Assembly: GCA_036399055.1 (NCBI GenBank)
Contig: DASWNX010000021.1
Coordinates: 62,001-126,000, forward strand
Direction: 5' to 3'
Length of the DNA: 64,000 nt
Source of the DNA: Jatrophihabitans sp.
GTDB lineage: Bacteria; Actinomycetota; Actinomycetes; Mycobacteriales; Jatrophihabitantaceae
Positions 47,794 through 55,638 of this stretch are shown here, piece after piece. Below the pieces are notes generated by a model that made no database searches, was not told the origin of the DNA, and saw only the letters and a program-made list of their open reading frames with translations. Within the stretch, counting starts at the first letter, position 1; the number at the start of each line of letters is the position of its first letter. The position numbers were made by a program, and so were the translations under genes.

Positions 47794-47843
47794 CATGCCC
47801 ACGCGACTTCACCGGTCTGCGCGGCATGCCCACGCGAGTTCAT
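47794..47843. repeat. Short direct repeat (gcatgcccacgcga) in thiolase/BI-1 gap
   Basis: The sequence gcatgcccacgcga(c/g)ttca occurs twice, about 30 bp apart. Significance unknown. Confidence 0.5.
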
Positions 47844-47874
47844 ATGCCCACATCATCTTCCGAACCTGGACGAC

Positions 47875-47917
47875 GCACGCGGCCCCGCCCCACGGGTTGA
47901 GGGACGGGGCCGCGTGC
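47875..47917. terminator. Terminator hairpin between convergent thiolase and BI-1 genes
   Basis: A perfect 13-bp stem (gcacgcggccccg / cggggccgcgtgc) encloses a 17-nt loop. It ends 16 nt before the BI-1 stop and can serve both strands; no T-run. Confidence 0.75.
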
Positions 47918-47933
47918 GCGATGCCAGGTTCGC

Positions 47934-48767
47934 TTAGTCGCGTCCGCTGAAGTAGCTGAGCAGCCGCAGGATCTCCAGGTACAGCCAGACCAGGGTCACC
48001 AGCACGCCCCAGGACAGGTACCAGCCGACCTTCTCGTCCACCCCGCGCCGGACCGACTGCTCGATCATGTCGAAGTCCATGATCAGGTTCGAGGCCGCGA
48101 TGACGATGCACAGCAGGCTGAAGCCGATGGCCAGCGCCCCACCGTCACGCAGGCCCAGACCGCCCTCGGTGAAGAAGCCGGCGACCAGGTTGACCAGCAT
48201 CAGCCCGACGACGCCCAGCGTCGAGGCGAACACGATCTTGGTGAACTTCGGGGTGACCCGGACCGCGCCAGTCTTGTAGACCACCAGCACGCCACCGGCG
48301 ACCATGATCGTTCCGGTGATCGCCTGCACGACGATGCCGTTGAACCGGTCGTTGAAGAACTCGCTGATGCCACCCAGCGCCAGGCCCTGCAGGCCGGCGT
48401 AGACGGTGGCGGTGACGGCGTTCGCCTTGCCCGAGAAGGCCATGTAAAGCCCGAGGCCGAGCGAGCCGAGCACGCTGACCAGCAGGACGGCGCCGATGGT
48501 CGAGTCCGGCACGATGAACCAGGCCACGCCCGCTGCCACCAGCAGGGTCCCGAGCAGCACCATGGAACGGGTTACGACGTCATCCAGGGTCAGGTACCGC
48601 GACGGCGCCGCGGGCGGGGCCGCCTGACCGTAAGCCGGTTGGTTGTACCACTCGTTGAGCTGGCCGGCCGAGGGCGGCGGCGGCACGACCGGGCCGCTGG
48701 GGCCCTGGGATGCCGCACCTGGTCGTCCGGTCTTCTCAAAACCCCGCAAGACAGGGTTACTGGCCAC
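47934..48767 (-). CDS. Bax inhibitor-1/YccA family membrane protein
   Basis: GTG 48767 (VASNPVLRGFEKTG) is preceded by GGTGGAGG and is preferred over a longer start at 48794; 277 residues. A Pro/Gly/Gln-rich cytoplasmic N-terminus of about 60 residues precedes seven transmembrane segments. The family's acidic C-terminal region is visible in LIMDFDMIEQSVRRGVDEKV. Family members can act as pH-sensitive calcium leak channels; the bacterial role is unclear. Confidence 0.88.
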   Translation of the reverse strand: MASNPVLRGFEKTGRPGAASQGPSGPVVPPPPSAGQLNEWYNQPAYGQAAPPAAPSRYLTLDDVVTRSMVLLGTLLVAAGVAWFIVPDSTIGAVLLVSVLGSLGLGLYMAFSGKANAVTATVYAGLQGLALGGISEFFNDRFNGIVVQAITGTIMVAGGVLVVYKTGAVRVTPKFTKIVFASTLGVVGLMLVNLVAGFFTEGGLGLRDGGALAIGFSLLCIVIAASNLIMDFDMIEQSVRRGVDEKVGWYLSWGVLVTLVWLYLEILRLLSYFSGRD

Positions 48768-49161
48768 TTTGCGCCTCCACCTCGATATCCACACCGGTTG
48801 TTCCCGGTGCGCATGTTGACATCAGCTACAACGCCCGACGGTGCACGGGTAGTTCCCGCGCCACGCCGAACGCCATGGAGCAGCGCTGAACGAGCACCCG
48901 CCTACTTCTCCGGATCTACCGCCAAGGCTCTGTCCCGCCGACCCGAATTGGCTAGGGGTCCGCCTGGAGCCGACATCAGGCAGGCTTCATTTCGATGCCA
49001 GGAGGGGGCGTCCGCACGGTCGCCACCGCGGGCCGGTAATGATCAAGACAGGGAACATCACCGATGACCACGTTCGCCGCAACCCTATAGGCTAAAGAAG
49101 CCGCCAGCAGCTCCTCGCACCACCCTAATAGTCCACGAGAACTCCTATGTTGACTGCACCT
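48768..49161. other. Intergenic region between BI-1 and NACHT genes
   Basis: This stretch holds the BI-1 upstream region, including a small hairpin (caccgg-ttgttc-ccggtg, 48793-48810). From about 49050 base composition becomes A+T-richer, marking the edge of the NACHT locus. No gene, tRNA or att-like repeat was recognised in it. Confidence 0.5.
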
Positions 49162-49180
49162 GCCCCGCCCATTGTGGGGC
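49162..49180 (-). terminator. Small hairpin at the NACHT stop codon
   Basis: GCCCC/GGGGC arms with a 9-nt loop begin at the last base of the NACHT stop codon on the minus strand. Weak and without a T-run. Confidence 0.35.
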
Positions 49181-51846
49181 TACAAACTAGCGCGAATCTC
49201 GTCAAGCCCATTCAAATTAGACTGATATTTCCGCCGCATCGATCGGCGAAATAAACGCATTCCTACGGAAATAAGGCTTGTCCCCGGTACGAAATCGACA
49301 AAGAACGAATTCTCTATTTTATCCAGATCCACGACAAGTTCGCGTGCGCCTGCCTTAAATGGATTGGCGACGATATTCAACAATGCGGCATAGACGAATC
49401 GCATCGCGGTGATATAACTATAAATTAAGACGGCGGGGAGCATTGCGGCGTATATCCAAGCTACGCTTATGACCATTCCCGCAAACGAGTCTATACCGTT
49501 GGAACGTAACGGGGTTATAGCAATAGCAACAATGAATACGACTAATGCGGTCAGTCTGACCGCATTACGACGGATGCGTAACCGGCGCCAGCTAGGCAGG
49601 TCAGCCAGCCGAACTAAGCATTCATACACACTATCAAGCTGCGCGCTTCTATTTGCATTAACGTGGGCAACTCCGATCGAGACCGCCTCGCGGACCAGCT
49701 TCGAAACACCCGGGAAGTCACCCCACCTATCAATAGATCGAATCGATAAATAATGTTTAGTCCATTCGGGATTAAATGAAACTTGCCGACTTAAGTCGGC
49801 ATTAACTGATTTATAGCGGAGTGCCGCCTCCGCTAGCATCGTTGCCCACTCTGCCATATCAACAGAACTAGTACTAAGATGATCGTAAACCATTGAAGCA
49901 AATACAGGCTCCGACATACTTGAAATCAAAACTTCCGGGGATTCGCGTAACAGATCAACACCAGCTTGCCTGGCCAATCTAAATGCCGACGATGGTTCTT
50001 GACGTGCTATTGACGAAAACATGGTAATAAGCCGCGACCGCTGATCCCGAACCAGTTCGTTGTAAAACTGCTCCAGGGAAACTGAAGGGACTTCAAAATT
50101 TTGAACCCCGGCTACGCGCGTTGCATCTTCTACAACTACTGACGCAAGGCGTAATCGGTTGAACCACTCAGCACCCCACTGGTTTTCGGGAGTTGACGCC
50201 AACTCGTCGAGTTCGGCCTCAAGTTTTGATCGCCATTTCGTGTTGATGTACGCCTGTGTTTCGAGTAAGCACCGAGCGATTGAAGGCCAAGAGAACTTAT
50301 CGAGAATAATCTCGAAGGCGTTGAGTCTATTTGCCCGGGGCGTCAAACCCATAGCAAATGGCAGCACCTCAAGAAGCCGAGATCTAACTTCTGGCGCAGC
50401 CCGTTTAGAGAAATAATCGCATCTATCGATTACGAGTTCAAGACCGCCGATTCTTCCACGGATTGCTTCAACAGCTGCCATAAATTCACAGAATGTTAGG
50501 TGGATGAAGCGAATCGATTGCCCCTCCCGCTCTACTTCAAAGAGGCCCGTCTCCTTCATGAGGAGATTCAAAAATGCAATAGCGTCCGCTTCGCCGCAAT
50601 GCAGCTTTTCTTGTGTAGTAGAAACAGCGACTGCCCAAGACAGTGAATTGGCCGACTGGGTCTCGTCAAGCATATGCGTTAAAGCCAGACTGCCTAACAA
50701 TGACTCACGTTGTTCGCGTAGTGCTGTTCTTGCCATTATAGTGGTTCCCTGCCGTCCACGTCTAAGCACGAGTAACTCTTCCACTACTCGTTCATAGAAT
50801 TGGGTTCGGGTTTCGGGGCCAACTGCCGATTCCGCCCCAGTTAGTTCGCCATGACTGACATACATAGCCAATATCAACGGATTGCTACACATCTCACGAA
50901 GCGTCGGTCGGTCGGTTAATTCACGATGTATGCGTCCCGCATTCTTATAAACTTCGCGAGAGTCGCCGAACGGCCACTTCAATAAGAATTCAAAAATATC
51001 CCCCGAAGTGAGCGGTCTGACGTATAATACTTCGGGAAAAGTCTCGGTCAGGTCTAACGCAACTTGGTGGTAATATGATGAACGCATTGTTATGACAATA
51101 CGGTTGTTCTCCCCCGCGGCATCCAACATTTCGGAAAGTAATCCTATAGCTTCGAGGCATTGTCGATACGACTCTGAGGATACTTCATCAAGTCCATCGA
51201 GGAGAACAACAACTCCAGTTACCTGCAAACAAGTTTTCAATAACTCTATAGGTTCATAGCTGGGGGACTTTCGCAGTTCCTCCTCTAGGCGTTTCCCGGC
51301 CCACGACGGCGTACCGTCGAATGGTGTCTTCGAGTCGAGTAGCCGCGGAAGGGGTATAAGTATGGGAAGTAGACTCCGAGTAGGTCGCCGGAGGGCCTGA
51401 GTGGCACAGTCGCGATATAGCCGCTTAACTAGCGAAGACTTGCCCGACCCTGGATCGCCAACTACAAGTATACGGTTGCCCGCTTCTAGGATGTTTTCGC
51501 TACTATAGGACTTTTGGGATCGGAGCGTTCCCGTTAAGAGCAGCGGAACAAACACTTCATCGGTCTTGAGTTTCACGTCTCGCAAACCTGGGACGGTCAA
51601 CCACTGACTGGGCCCACGAATGGCGTACTTGCAGTAGTCCCGCATACTTATCCGCCCAGCCAATGAATGCATGACAGTTCGGCCAACCAAGCGCAGAGTC
51701 CAGTCAATTAGATATTTAACTAACCGAAGAGTAAATTTACCTACACGCCTCAGCGCGAAATATACAATGGGTGCCAGAAAGATTGACACGACGGCGGTTT
51801 TAAAATCCAAACCAGTATCCAACATTCCGGTCGCCCGAACTCTCAT
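49180..51846 (-). CDS. Membrane-associated NACHT-domain STAND ATPase, putative defence protein
   Basis: The 888-residue protein has an N-terminal hydrophobic segment (about 17-33) and a NACHT NTPase with Walker A VVGDPGSGKSS (129-138). Walker B is VVVLLDGLDEVSSE (212-225), a sensor-like RIVITMRSS follows, and RPTLREMCSNPLILAMYV is the typical NACHT winged-helix entry. A long helical region comes next, then two C-terminal membrane segments (about 765-781 and 788-815). Bacterial NACHT proteins include anti-phage effectors, so defence is plausible but unproven. The gene is A+T-rich and contains about 20 in-frame TTA codons, unlike its neighbours, which suggests transfer. No partner gene is visible. 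Confidence 0.85.
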   Translation of the reverse strand: MRVRATGMLDTGLDFKTAVVSIFLAPIVYFALRRVGKFTLRLVKYLIDWTLRLVGRTVMHSLAGRISMRDYCKYAIRGPSQWLTVPGLRDVKLKTDEVFVPLLLTGTLRSQKSYSSENILEAGNRILVVGDPGSGKSSLVKRLYRDCATQALRRPTRSLLPILIPLPRLLDSKTPFDGTPSWAGKRLEEELRKSPSYEPIELLKTCLQVTGVVVLLDGLDEVSSESYRQCLEAIGLLSEMLDAAGENNRIVITMRSSYYHQVALDLTETFPEVLYVRPLTSGDIFEFLLKWPFGDSREVYKNAGRIHRELTDRPTLREMCSNPLILAMYVSHGELTGAESAVGPETRTQFYERVVEELLVLRRGRQGTTIMARTALREQRESLLGSLALTHMLDETQSANSLSWAVAVSTTQEKLHCGEADAIAFLNLLMKETGLFEVEREGQSIRFIHLTFCEFMAAVEAIRGRIGGLELVIDRCDYFSKRAAPEVRSRLLEVLPFAMGLTPRANRLNAFEIILDKFSWPSIARCLLETQAYINTKWRSKLEAELDELASTPENQWGAEWFNRLRLASVVVEDATRVAGVQNFEVPSVSLEQFYNELVRDQRSRLITMFSSIARQEPSSAFRLARQAGVDLLRESPEVLISSMSEPVFASMVYDHLSTSSVDMAEWATMLAEAALRYKSVNADLSRQVSFNPEWTKHYLSIRSIDRWGDFPGVSKLVREAVSIGVAHVNANRSAQLDSVYECLVRLADLPSWRRLRIRRNAVRLTALVVFIVAIAITPLRSNGIDSFAGMVISVAWIYAAMLPAVLIYSYITAMRFVYAALLNIVANPFKAGARELVVDLDKIENSFFVDFVPGTSLISVGMRLFRRSMRRKYQSNLNGLDEIRASL

Positions 51847-51923
51847 TCAGCACCCCAATCATCAATATGAATTGAGCCCGGGAATGAGTCGCGAGTCCAG
51901 GCCATCTCAGGTCTAGGAATATA

Positions 51924-51946
51924 CCGGGTGGACCCGGACATTTTTT
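51924..51946 (+). terminator. Hairpin followed by six T residues
   Basis: CCGGGT-GG-ACCCGG is followed by ACA and TTTTTT, the form of an intrinsic terminator reading rightwards. No plus-strand gene ends here, so it may be a relic brought with the insertion. Confidence 0.4.
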
Positions 51947-51947
51947 C

Positions 51948-52023
51948 GGTGCCCCCAGTCGACCTCGAACCGCCACTGTGGGGATTTTTAAGTCCGCTGC
52001 CTCTGCCATTGGGCTATGGGACG
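51948..52023 (-). pseudogene. Degenerate copy of the tRNA at 53630
   Basis: A 31-bp block (51986-52016) is identical to 53668-53698 and covers the D-arm and anticodon 5' half. The rest is mutated: an extra A in the anticodon loop, a mismatch in the anticodon stem, several mismatches in the T-stem and acceptor stem, and ACCG instead of ACCA at the 3' end. It cannot fold as a normal tRNA. Confidence 0.8.
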
Positions 52024-52126
52024 TGCCAGCGGAGTTTAGACCCGCCTTATCGGCTGCGCCTCACGCCAGGGGCCTGCCAGCCGAGCAACCGTTTACGTCA
52101 CAGCCGGCTAAGTCACGGCAGGGTGA

Positions 52127-52256
52127 GTCAGGACGCGCTGGCCCGCTCGAGTCATAGGGGGCGATTGCAGCTGGCCGAGCGACACCACCTCGCGGGGGAG
52201 AACAGCGCGGCGGTCCAGTCGGTGAGCACCCCCGCCTTGCGGTTGCACCGAGACCC
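52127..52256 (-). pseudogene. Decayed duplicate of the ndh 3' end
   Basis: The segment starting gtcaggacgcgctggcccgc matches 53792 onward (C-terminal about 45 codons of ndh) at most positions. Single-base insertions and deletions break the frame. It keeps the same order and orientation relative to the tRNA copy as the intact genes, so tRNA and ndh end were duplicated together. Confidence 0.8.
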
Positions 52257-52485
52257 GCGTCACCGCCGCCCAGGATCGTTTCCGAGCCGAAATATGGTGC
52301 TCGCCGCCTGGCGCTTTCCCCGGGGTGCGGAGCCGATCAGGTTCCGGCAGCCCGCTTGTGACCCGTGGAGGTCGCTGATCTCAATGGGCCGCCGCCTGCA
52401 GTATCCAGCTTTGAGGGATGATTGCAAGATCCGTACCGCCCACTCCTTGGGCACAGCACGTGACGATCAATCAGAGGACAGACAG

Positions 52486-52560
52486 ATGACCCCCCATGAC
52501 CTGGCGTCGCGAGCCGACCACCGCGCTCTGCCCGCCGTGCGCACCGGACTGCGCAGCTGA
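52486..52560 (+). CDS. Short upstream ORF (possible leader peptide) of the luciferase-like gene
   Basis: ATG 52486 follows GAGGACAGACAG. The 24-codon ORF (MTPHDLASRADHRALPAVRT...) ends at TGA 52558, overlapping the next ATG by one base. Coupled short ORFs of this kind can act as translational attenuators. The peptide has no Cys, Trp or repeated codon that would name an effector. Confidence 0.45.
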   Translation: MTPHDLASRADHRALPAVRTGLRS

Positions 52561-53549
52561 TGAGCAACCTGCGGTTGTCCGTGCTGGACCAGTCACCGGT
52601 GCCGGCCGGCGGCTCACCGGCCGAAGCGCTCCGCAGCTCGCTGCGGTTGGCGACCATCCTCGACAACCGGGGGTTCGTCCGGTACTGGTTCGCCGAGCAC
52701 CACCACAGCGCGAGCTTCGCCGGCACCACTCCCGAGGTGCTGATCGCCGCGGCGCTGGAGCGGACCACGCAGTTGCGCATCGGCAGCGGCGGCGTGCTGC
52801 TGCCCCGCTATAACCCCGTCAAGGTCGCAGAGGTCTTCGGGGTGCTGTCGGCGCTGCACGGTCACCGGCTCGATCTCGGGCTGGGACGATCCGGCGACAA
52901 CGGCGACTTCCCCCGGCAACTGATCGAGCTGCATCACCACATCGACGCCCAGGTCGAGCAAGGCGGCCTTCGGCCGATGATCTGGCTGCTCGGCACGGGC
53001 ACGGGCTCCTCGACCTTGGCCTCGCGGTTCGGCACCGGCTTCGCCTACGGGCACTTTCTGAATCCGTCGAATCCGGCCAACGCCAGGCAGGCGCTGCTTC
53101 ACTACCAGAGTCAGTTCCAGCCCTCACCGCAACAGCCCCGGCCCACCACCATCATCACGGTGCGTGCCGTCGTGGCCGAGTCCGAGTCCAGGGCGGCCGA
53201 GCTCGCCAACAGCTTCGTGCTGTGGCGCACCCGCAGGGACCTCGGCATGGACGTGCCCTTCCCCACCCCCGAGCAGGCCCGCCAGCACAGCTGGACCCTC
53301 GCCGAGAACCGCACCCGCGAAGGCCACGCCCAAGCGTTGATCTCCGGGTCGGCCGAGCAGGTGCGCGCGGAGCTGCTGGCGCTGATCGACGGCCTGGGCG
53401 TCGAGGAGATCATGGTGAACACGCCGCTGGCCGACGTAGAGGACCGGGTGGAGTCCCACCTCGCCCTGGCCGATGCCTTCGGGCTGGGTCAGTCCGCCGG
53501 CTCGACGCCGGACCTTCGTGCCAGCGCGGTCGAGCCTCAGCTCAGCTGA
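52560..53549 (+). CDS. LLM-class flavin-dependent oxidoreductase (MsnO8-like)
   Basis: The 329-residue bacterial luciferase-like monooxygenase begins LRLSVLDQSPVPAGGS, the start of MsnO8-type LLM proteins. YWFAEHHHSASFAGTTPEVL, IGSGGVLLPRYNPVKVAEVF and LGLGRSGDNGDF follow in family order. It uses reduced flavin supplied by a reductase not seen here. It lies between the decayed tRNA copy and the intact tRNA, so it may belong to the acquired segment, although its base composition matches the host. Confidence 0.88.
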   Translation: MSNLRLSVLDQSPVPAGGSPAEALRSSLRLATILDNRGFVRYWFAEHHHSASFAGTTPEVLIAAALERTTQLRIGSGGVLLPRYNPVKVAEVFGVLSALHGHRLDLGLGRSGDNGDFPRQLIELHHHIDAQVEQGGLRPMIWLLGTGTGSSTLASRFGTGFAYGHFLNPSNPANARQALLHYQSQFQPSPQQPRPTTIITVRAVVAESESRAAELANSFVLWRTRRDLGMDVPFPTPEQARQHSWTLAENRTREGHAQALISGSAEQVRAELLALIDGLGVEEIMVNTPLADVEDRVESHLALADAFGLGQSAGSTPDLRASAVEPQLS

Positions 53550-53552
53550 GGC
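53534..53552. terminator. Hairpin at the end of the LLM gene
   Basis: GCCTCAG-ctcag-CTGAGGC, 7 bp, overlaps the stop codon. No T-run. Confidence 0.4.
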
Positions 53553-53629
53553 GCCTCCCCGGCCAGCCCCCCGCCGCCCCATAGGGCGTCAGAACTCGCG
53601 CCGTGTCGAGCGCCTACTGCCGATGTCTC

Positions 53630-53705
53630 TGGTGCCCCCGGTCGGACTCGAACCGACACTTGGCGGATTTTAAGTCCGCTGCCTCTGCCATTGGGCTACG
53701 GGGGC
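53630..53705 (-). tRNA. tRNA with UAA anticodon (Leu codon UUA) but short variable loop
   Basis: The 76-nt sequence folds with a perfect 7-bp acceptor stem (GCCCCCG/CGGGGGC) and U8-A9. It has a 3-bp D-stem with Leu/Ser-style loop (CAATGGCAGA), anticodon stem GCGGA/TCCGC around CTTAAAA, and T-stem GTCGG/CCGAC with loop TTCGAGT. A73 and an encoded CCA complete it. The anticodon UAA predicts leucine. The variable loop is only CAAGT (5 nt), whereas canonical bacterial tRNA-Leu has a long variable arm. Discriminator A73 and D-loop agree with Leu. Identity is therefore open. Confidence 0.85.
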
Positions 53706-53791
53706 CGCGCCAGCAGAGTATCGGCCCGGCTCCTCGGGCTGGGGCCGGCGGCTTGCCGGCCGGGCGAGCGTCGCCGTCCCGACCACCCAGG

Positions 53792-55102
53792 TCAGGACGC
53801 GCTGGCCCGCTCGAAGTCATGACGGGGCGATTGCAGCTGGCCCAGCGACACCACCTCGCGGCGGAAGAACAGCGCTGCGGTCCAGTCGGCGAGCACCCGC
53901 ACCTTGCGGTTGAAGGTCGGCACCCGGGACAGGTGATAGGTGCGGTGGATGAACCAGGCCAGCGGGCCCCGCACCTTGACGCCGTAGAGCTCAGCCACCC
54001 CCCGGTACAGCCCCAGCGAGGCGACTGAGCCGGCGTAGGCGTGCTTGTAGTCCTCCAGCGCCTGGCCGTTGACCGCCCGCGCCAGGTTGTCGGCGAGAAC
54101 CTTGGCCTGCCGGACGGCGTGTTGGGCCGACGGGCCGCACAGGGCGTTCGGGTCGTCCTTGGACAGGTCCGGCACGGCCGCGGTGTCGCCGGCGGAGAAC
54201 ACTCCCTCGACCCCCTTGACCGTCAGGTTGGCCCGGCAGGTCAGCCGGCCCTTGTCATCCACCGGCAATCCCGACCGGGCGGCCAGCGGGTGCGCCTTCA
54301 CCCCGGCCGTCCAGACCAGGGTGTCGGCCTCGAAGGACTCGCCGTCGGACAGCTCGATGCGGCCGTCCACCGCCGAGACGAGCCGGGTGGCGAGCCGGAC
54401 GTCGATCGAGCGTTGCTTCAACCGCTTGGCGGTGTAGGCCGACAGCCCCACCGACACCTCGGGCATGATCCGGTTCGATGCCTCGACCAGCACCCAGCGC
54501 AGGTCCGCCGAGGTGAGGTTGGGGTAGTAGCGGCAGGCGTAGCGGGCCATGTCCTCAAGCTCGGCCAGCGCTTCGACCCCGGCGTAGCCGCCGCCGACGA
54601 AGACGAAACTCAGCGCCCGGCGCTTGAGCGCCGGATCCTCGGTGGATGAGGCGAAATCCAGCCGGGACAGCACGTGGTTGCGGATGTAGATCGCCTCGCC
54701 GATGGTCTTGAATCCGATGCCCTGTTCGGCCAGGCCCGGGATCGGCAGCGTCCGGGCAATGGAGCCCGGCGCCACCACCAACAGGTCGTAGCTCAGCTGG
54801 TAGACATCCCCGGTCTCCTGCTCCACCGTGACCGAGCGCCGGCCGTGGTCGATGGCGCTCACCCGTCCGGTGATCACCCGGCACTTCTTCAACACCCGCC
54901 GCAACGGCACCACCACATGCCGCGGCTCGACGCTGCCGGCCGCGGCCTCGGGCAGGAACGGCTGGTAGGTCATGTTGGGCTGCGGGTCGATCACCACGAT
55001 CTCGGCCCGGCCGCGAGACAGCTTTTTCTGCGCCCGCAAGGCGGTGTACATGCCGACGTAACCACCGCCGACGATCAGGATTCGCGTAGGTCCACCACTC
55101 AT
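53792..55102 (-). CDS. ndh: Type II NADH dehydrogenase (NAD(P)/FAD oxidoreductase)
   Basis: ATG 55102 follows GAGAGGGCTGAGCTG and gives 436 residues; in-frame codons further upstream lack a ribosome site. The FAD fold is RILIVGGGYVGMYTALRAQK, the NADH fold is SFVFVGGGYAGVEALAELED, and GVFSAGDTAAVPD is the second FAD contact. The C-terminus (WFIHRTYHLSRVPTFNRKVR) should form the membrane-associating helix. It moves electrons from NADH to quinone without pumping protons. Its last 45 codons are duplicated in decayed form at 52127. Confidence 0.92.
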   Translation of the reverse strand: MSGGPTRILIVGGGYVGMYTALRAQKKLSRGRAEIVVIDPQPNMTYQPFLPEAAAGSVEPRHVVVPLRRVLKKCRVITGRVSAIDHGRRSVTVEQETGDVYQLSYDLLVVAPGSIARTLPIPGLAEQGIGFKTIGEAIYIRNHVLSRLDFASSTEDPALKRRALSFVFVGGGYAGVEALAELEDMARYACRYYPNLTSADLRWVLVEASNRIMPEVSVGLSAYTAKRLKQRSIDVRLATRLVSAVDGRIELSDGESFEADTLVWTAGVKAHPLAARSGLPVDDKGRLTCRANLTVKGVEGVFSAGDTAAVPDLSKDDPNALCGPSAQHAVRQAKVLADNLARAVNGQALEDYKHAYAGSVASLGLYRGVAELYGVKVRGPLAWFIHRTYHLSRVPTFNRKVRVLADWTAALFFRREVVSLGQLQSPRHDFERASAS

Positions 55103-55189
55103 CAGCTCAGCCCTCTCCCTTGGCGATTTCCACGCTACCGACCAGGCGCCACTGACCCGGCCGCCCCGGTGACCGCCCCGGACGCGACC

Positions 55190-55195
55190 TAGACT
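55190..55195 (+). promoter_or_regulatory. Putative -10 of the DUF4235 gene (TAGACT)
   Basis: TAGACT lies 47 nt before ATG 55243, so here a leadered transcript is expected. The gene also has a GGGGTGG ribosome site. Confidence 0.35.
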
Positions 55196-55242
55196 CATCC
55201 TTGAGGCCCGGCGAGCAGGGCTCACGACGATGGGGGTGGCAC

Positions 55243-55581
55243 ATGGCTGGCGCAGCGAGCAGGTTCGCGTTCAAATTGGTGGCGGTCGCGGTGGCGGTGC
55301 CGGTCGGCAAGGTGGTCAGCTCGGCCTCCTCGAAGGCCTGGACGGCGGCCCGACCCGGCCGGGCGCCGGTGAACCCGCGCGATGCCGACACCAACTGGAA
55401 GGACGCCCTGATCTGGGCGTCCTTGACCGGTGTGGGGGCGGCGGTGGCCCAGCTGGCCACCACCAAGGGCGCCGACACGGTCTGGCGGGCGATGACCGGC
55501 CATCCGTCGCCGCGTCCGAAGCAGATCAGCGACGACAAGGGCCCCAAGGCGCCGAGCGCGCTGACCGCCATCAACACCTGA
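55243..55581 (+). CDS. DUF4235 small membrane protein
   Basis: The 112-residue protein begins MAGAASRFAFKLVAVAVAVP, with a first hydrophobic helix followed by SSASSKAWTAARPGRAP and a second (DALIWASLTGVGAAVAQLA). This matches DUF4235, a common actinobacterial membrane protein of unknown role. It is divergent from ndh and convergent with ppx. Confidence 0.82.
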   Translation: MAGAASRFAFKLVAVAVAVPVGKVVSSASSKAWTAARPGRAPVNPRDADTNWKDALIWASLTGVGAAVAQLATTKGADTVWRAMTGHPSPRPKQISDDKGPKAPSALTAINT

Positions 55582-55638
55582 TCACCGGCCGGACCGGTCA
55601 GCGCCGGGTTAGCGAGCTCAGCGAGGCCCGTTTGCGGG

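Larger units (their letters stand above)
51847..52485. other. Junction region with decayed duplication, no intact gene
   Basis: It contains the NACHT upstream region, a hairpin with T-run, a degenerate tRNA copy (51948-52023), a degenerate copy of the ndh 3' end (52127-52256) and about 230 bp without recognisable content. Frames are broken throughout. Confidence 0.75.

Noticed and set aside
51924-51946. Terminator of an expressed plus-strand gene
   Set aside because: The hairpin plus T-run is real, but no plus-strand gene ends upstream; kept as a feature of unclear role only.
51948-52023. Second functional tRNA gene
   Set aside because: Acceptor, anticodon and T stems are broken and the CCA end is mutated, so it is treated as a pseudogene.
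52260-52454. 64-codon minus-strand ORF in the decayed junction
   Set aside because: No ribosome site and it lies in sequence with no conserved features; likely chance.
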